From Bactericera cockerelli (Eukaryota > Arthropoda > Insecta > Hemiptera > Triozidae): DNA of 64,000 bases. This document shows, piece after piece, positions 61,715-64,000 of the stretch (the stretch's first letter is position 1; each line of letters opens with the position of its first letter). The translations under genes and the position numbers were made by a program. The stretch lies in contig CM044962.1 of assembly GCA_024516035.1 (NCBI GenBank), positions 7,598,659 to 7,662,658 of the forward strand, written 5' to 3'. The notes beneath the pieces were generated by a model that saw only the letters and a program-made list of their open reading frames with translations, was not told the origin of the DNA and did no database searches.

Positions 61715-63064
61715 CATTGTTCCAACGAAGCAATTTTACAAGCTCCTCTTACAAGAACAATGAGAAGAAGTTAAGAAGGGGGGAGAAAAAAATAATAATA
61801 ATAATCATAATAATAAAAAAAAATTATAAAAAAAAAAAAATAATAATAATATTAACAACAAAATCAAGTTGGTACTAATCCTAGCATCTCCTTACATAGT
61901 ATTTTATAGTGAGAGGATTTCATTGCTAGATCCAATTGTGATGAATATTGATTGAAAAGTAGCATAGCTGCAATACATGGCGAATTGAGGCTTTCGAGTA
62001 AACAGGGACAGTTTTTAATGAAAAAGAAATTTCTTTGGGGTCTAATTCTTAAGGTTCTTATGGGAACATTGATACAAATATCGTCTGAGATATTAGATAT
62101 TGAGATGTTATTGTTAAAAATATTGTATATAAATAATAATCTTTGGTAATCTCGACGAGCTGTTAGAGTGCCAATATCGAGATGTTCCATTAAGTCAGAG
62201 TAAGAGATGGCATTGGGATAACTAGGGTAAAAACCATTCATTTTTTTAAAAAGAAATCTAACAAATCTGGCTTGGACTTTCTCAATATTTTCTCTGTGGT
62301 TTTGTGTAGGAGGAGACCAGATGACAGATCCATACTCCAGTTTACTTCTGACAAGTGCGGTGTATAATGTTGTGATGGTAGATTCATCATAGAAATATTT
62401 AGAGTGTCTGATAATGAGACCAAGATTGAAAACAATATGTAGTAGGTAGGTACCTACAAACTTTACTCAACTAATCAATATCTATTTGTTGTTGTTGTTG
62501 TCGTCATTCTAACAATTGTTCACAAACTAAAGTTTTTATCGAACCCTTTTTCACTTCAAGACAAAGCAACTAATAAAAATTGATTATTGTCATGAAAATA
62601 GGTCATTGTTATCCAACCCTCCGGCACAGATCGAGGTGAAATATCAGAGTTTTTACCATTTCAGTACTTCCAAGACACTTTTTTCGTCATTTTAAATCAT
62701 TGAGGACTGTATTGAGTCCCCCGGTACCAAAGCTAAAGGGTGTCTCAAAAAACCAGATTTTTAAGTTTGAAACCACCATAGCTCCGCCACTGATAGTGAT
62801 AGAAAATTTATTTTTTGAGGAATGCAGTATTTTTACCTGTTTATTAATAATATGAAATTAAAAAAATACCTTCTCATTTAAATTTCTCAAGAAATGGCCA
62901 TTTTTATCAAAAAAGTGCCACTTCCGGGGTTCGAACCTGGATTTTGACATCACCAGTGAATCGGCCATAGGGCACTTCCTATCCTTAGAAACAAACAGAA
63001 TCCAAAAATTCGTACCCATTCAAAAGTTATGAGGCCATTGCCAGGACTTCTGAGACATACTGTA
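60624..63064. mobile_element. DNA element with about 440-bp TIRs
   Basis: TACAGTATGTCTCAGAAGTC at the left, GACTTCTGAGACATACTGTA at the right. Arms 60624-61065 and 62625-63064. The interior holds a LINE fragment and unassigned AT-rich DNA (61070-61680). Provides possible AATAAA signals for Cp190. Confidence 0.85.
61860..62440 (-). mobile_element. Jockey/CR1-like LINE 3' fragment inside a TIR element
   Basis: Minus-strand frames read YTALVRSKLEYGSVIWSPP-like, then ENIEKVQARFVRFLFKKMNG, then SDLMEHLDIGTLTARRDYQR. This is the classic C-terminus of a Jockey/CR1-type RT, broken by one frame change near 62240. It ends in an A-rich tail that appears on the plus strand as the T-run at 61683-61712 and AAT repeats. 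Inserted in the element 60624-63064. Confidence 0.75.
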
Positions 63065-63065
63065 G

Positions 63066-63272
63066 TCTGTCCCGGTAGCTCAGTGGTAAAGGCGGCACTC
63101 TGTGAATCCAGAGATTCCAGAGGTCGCGGGTTCGAAACCCAGCCGGGACATGGCAAGTTATCCTCCTATTTGGGATTTTGACTACATAATAATACGTCTC
63201 GGGCTTCCTGCTGGAATAATGGGACTCATTAGTCCTAACCGGGCAGTATAAATAAGGCGATATTATTATTAT
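63066..63272 (+). mobile_element. S1 SINE
   Basis: Clean copy: CCCGGTAGCTCAGTGGTAAA, GCGGGTTCGAAACCCAGCCG, tail GGCGATATTATTATTA. Abuts the right TIR at 63064. Confidence 0.85.
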
Positions 63273-63344
63273 ATCTCTCCACGACAATGTTATAGAGTAC
63301 CAAGCATTGGTACAAGAGTACCAAACATTGGTACGAGTTGTGGT

Positions 63345-63425
63345 GGTGAATGAGCTATTCTGGTGGTTCAGGTGGCGTCCACTCCGTTGGTTTGAATCCC
63401 ACCCAAATGTGTGAAAGGAAAAGTC
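63345..63425 (+). mobile_element. S5-like SINE fragment
   Basis: TTCTGGTGGTTCAGGTGGCG, TCCGTTGGTTTGAATCCCAC. Diverged head. Confidence 0.5.
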
Positions 63426-63429
63426 AACT

Positions 63430-63712
63430 CCGGCAGGTATTTTTCGCTTGCCATGCGACAGGTCCTGGGTTCGATCCCCAGAGCCGGAAAAAAATTGTTC
63501 AAAATTTAATAACAGTTGTTTGTAAGGGATACCTTCCGGTGCGCTCGTGTTGATCCAGCACCTAAATGGGAAGTATTGTGTCACTTCTCGCCCATCGAAG
63601 GGGAGGCATACTACGGGATGGGCAGGCTACAACAGAGATCTAAAGTAGCTACTGTTTCATGGCTACGAAATAGAAAAGGCTGTGAAACACACACCTTAAA
63701 AAAAACTAGTCA
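63430..63712 (+). mobile_element. S4 SINE
   Basis: CGCTTGCCATGCGACAGGTC, TGGGTTCGATCCCCAGAGCC, body and tail GGCTGTGAAACACACACCTT. Starts inside an S5 fragment. Confidence 0.82.
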
Positions 63713-63715
63713 TCC

Positions 63716-63904
63716 TAGCTATGAAGGCGGTTCCCCTGTTGTAAGACGCAAGTAATAGGAACTACTTCCAGCTCCTCTGATGTCACTATGTTCAGACAAC
63801 TAAAGATACCTTCAGATTCTTTCCTATTTATGAAAATATGTCATTTTATAATATTAATAATTTTATTTATTTGTAATATTATTTTACAATTGATTGTATA
63901 ATAT
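63716..63904. other. Right edge, AT-rich
   Basis: No gene signal before the LINE fragment at the border. Confidence 0.5.
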
Positions 63905-64000
63905 TAAGTTTTCGAAAAGGTACAAAGAAGTGATTGAAAGAGTGAAGATTCTTGGCACAAAAATAATTGCTATAACAGGAGAACCTAGGGTGGGATTAAT
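63905..64000 (+). mobile_element. LINE RT C-terminal fragment, cut by window end
   Basis: Reads FSKRYKEVIERVKILGTKII followed by AITGEPRVGL. It resembles the TGE.R segment of the tails at 4236 and 41215. Too short for certainty. Confidence 0.4.

Overview
The window is eukaryotic nuclear DNA, almost certainly from an arthropod (insect or crustacean; I cannot place it further). Short GC-rich exons with canonical GT-AG introns sit in AT-rich, very repeat-rich introns. One of the two genes encodes a BTB/zinc-finger protein recognisable as CP190, an insulator and centrosome protein known from arthropods. There is no prokaryotic organisation and no CRISPR.

Two long genes lie head to head. On the minus strand (28373 down to 2709) I reconstruct 18 coding exons of a p120 RasGAP (RASA1; vap in Drosophila) with SH2-SH3-SH2-PH-C2-RasGAP order. 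The phases join without a gap into 922 codons plus stop. On the plus strand (31223 to 60492) I reconstruct 18 coding exons of a CP190-like protein: N-terminal BTB, low-complexity linker, five C2H2 fingers and an acidic C-terminus. These join into 1329 codons plus stop. About 2.8 kb separates the two starts, and most of it is old foldback MITE sequence.

The rest is mobile and tandem DNA: at least six tRNA-headed SINE families, a 5S-rRNA-headed SINE, one nearly intact RTE-like LINE (17774-20913) with a 15-bp target duplication and a single nonsense codon, fragments of other LINEs, piggyBac-like and pogo-like MITEs, long palindromic TIR elements, and several unclassified dispersed families.

The most unusual property is that tandem arrays repeatedly sit on exon edges. 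About a dozen exons in both genes have a splice donor, splice acceptor or terminal stop codon copied, often with tens of bases of coding sequence, into a minisatellite that extends only into the intron or 3' flank. Examples are ten copies of the RASA1 stop-codon segment, five copies of the exon 15 acceptor, seven copies of the CP190 exon 13 acceptor and about eleven copies of the exon 16 donor. The largest case is a CP190 exon encoding two zinc fingers. It is present in four near-identical copies about 1 kb apart. Copies 2-4 are in-frame symmetrical 213-nt exons with intact splice sites, so the gene could encode proteins with five to eleven zinc fingers.
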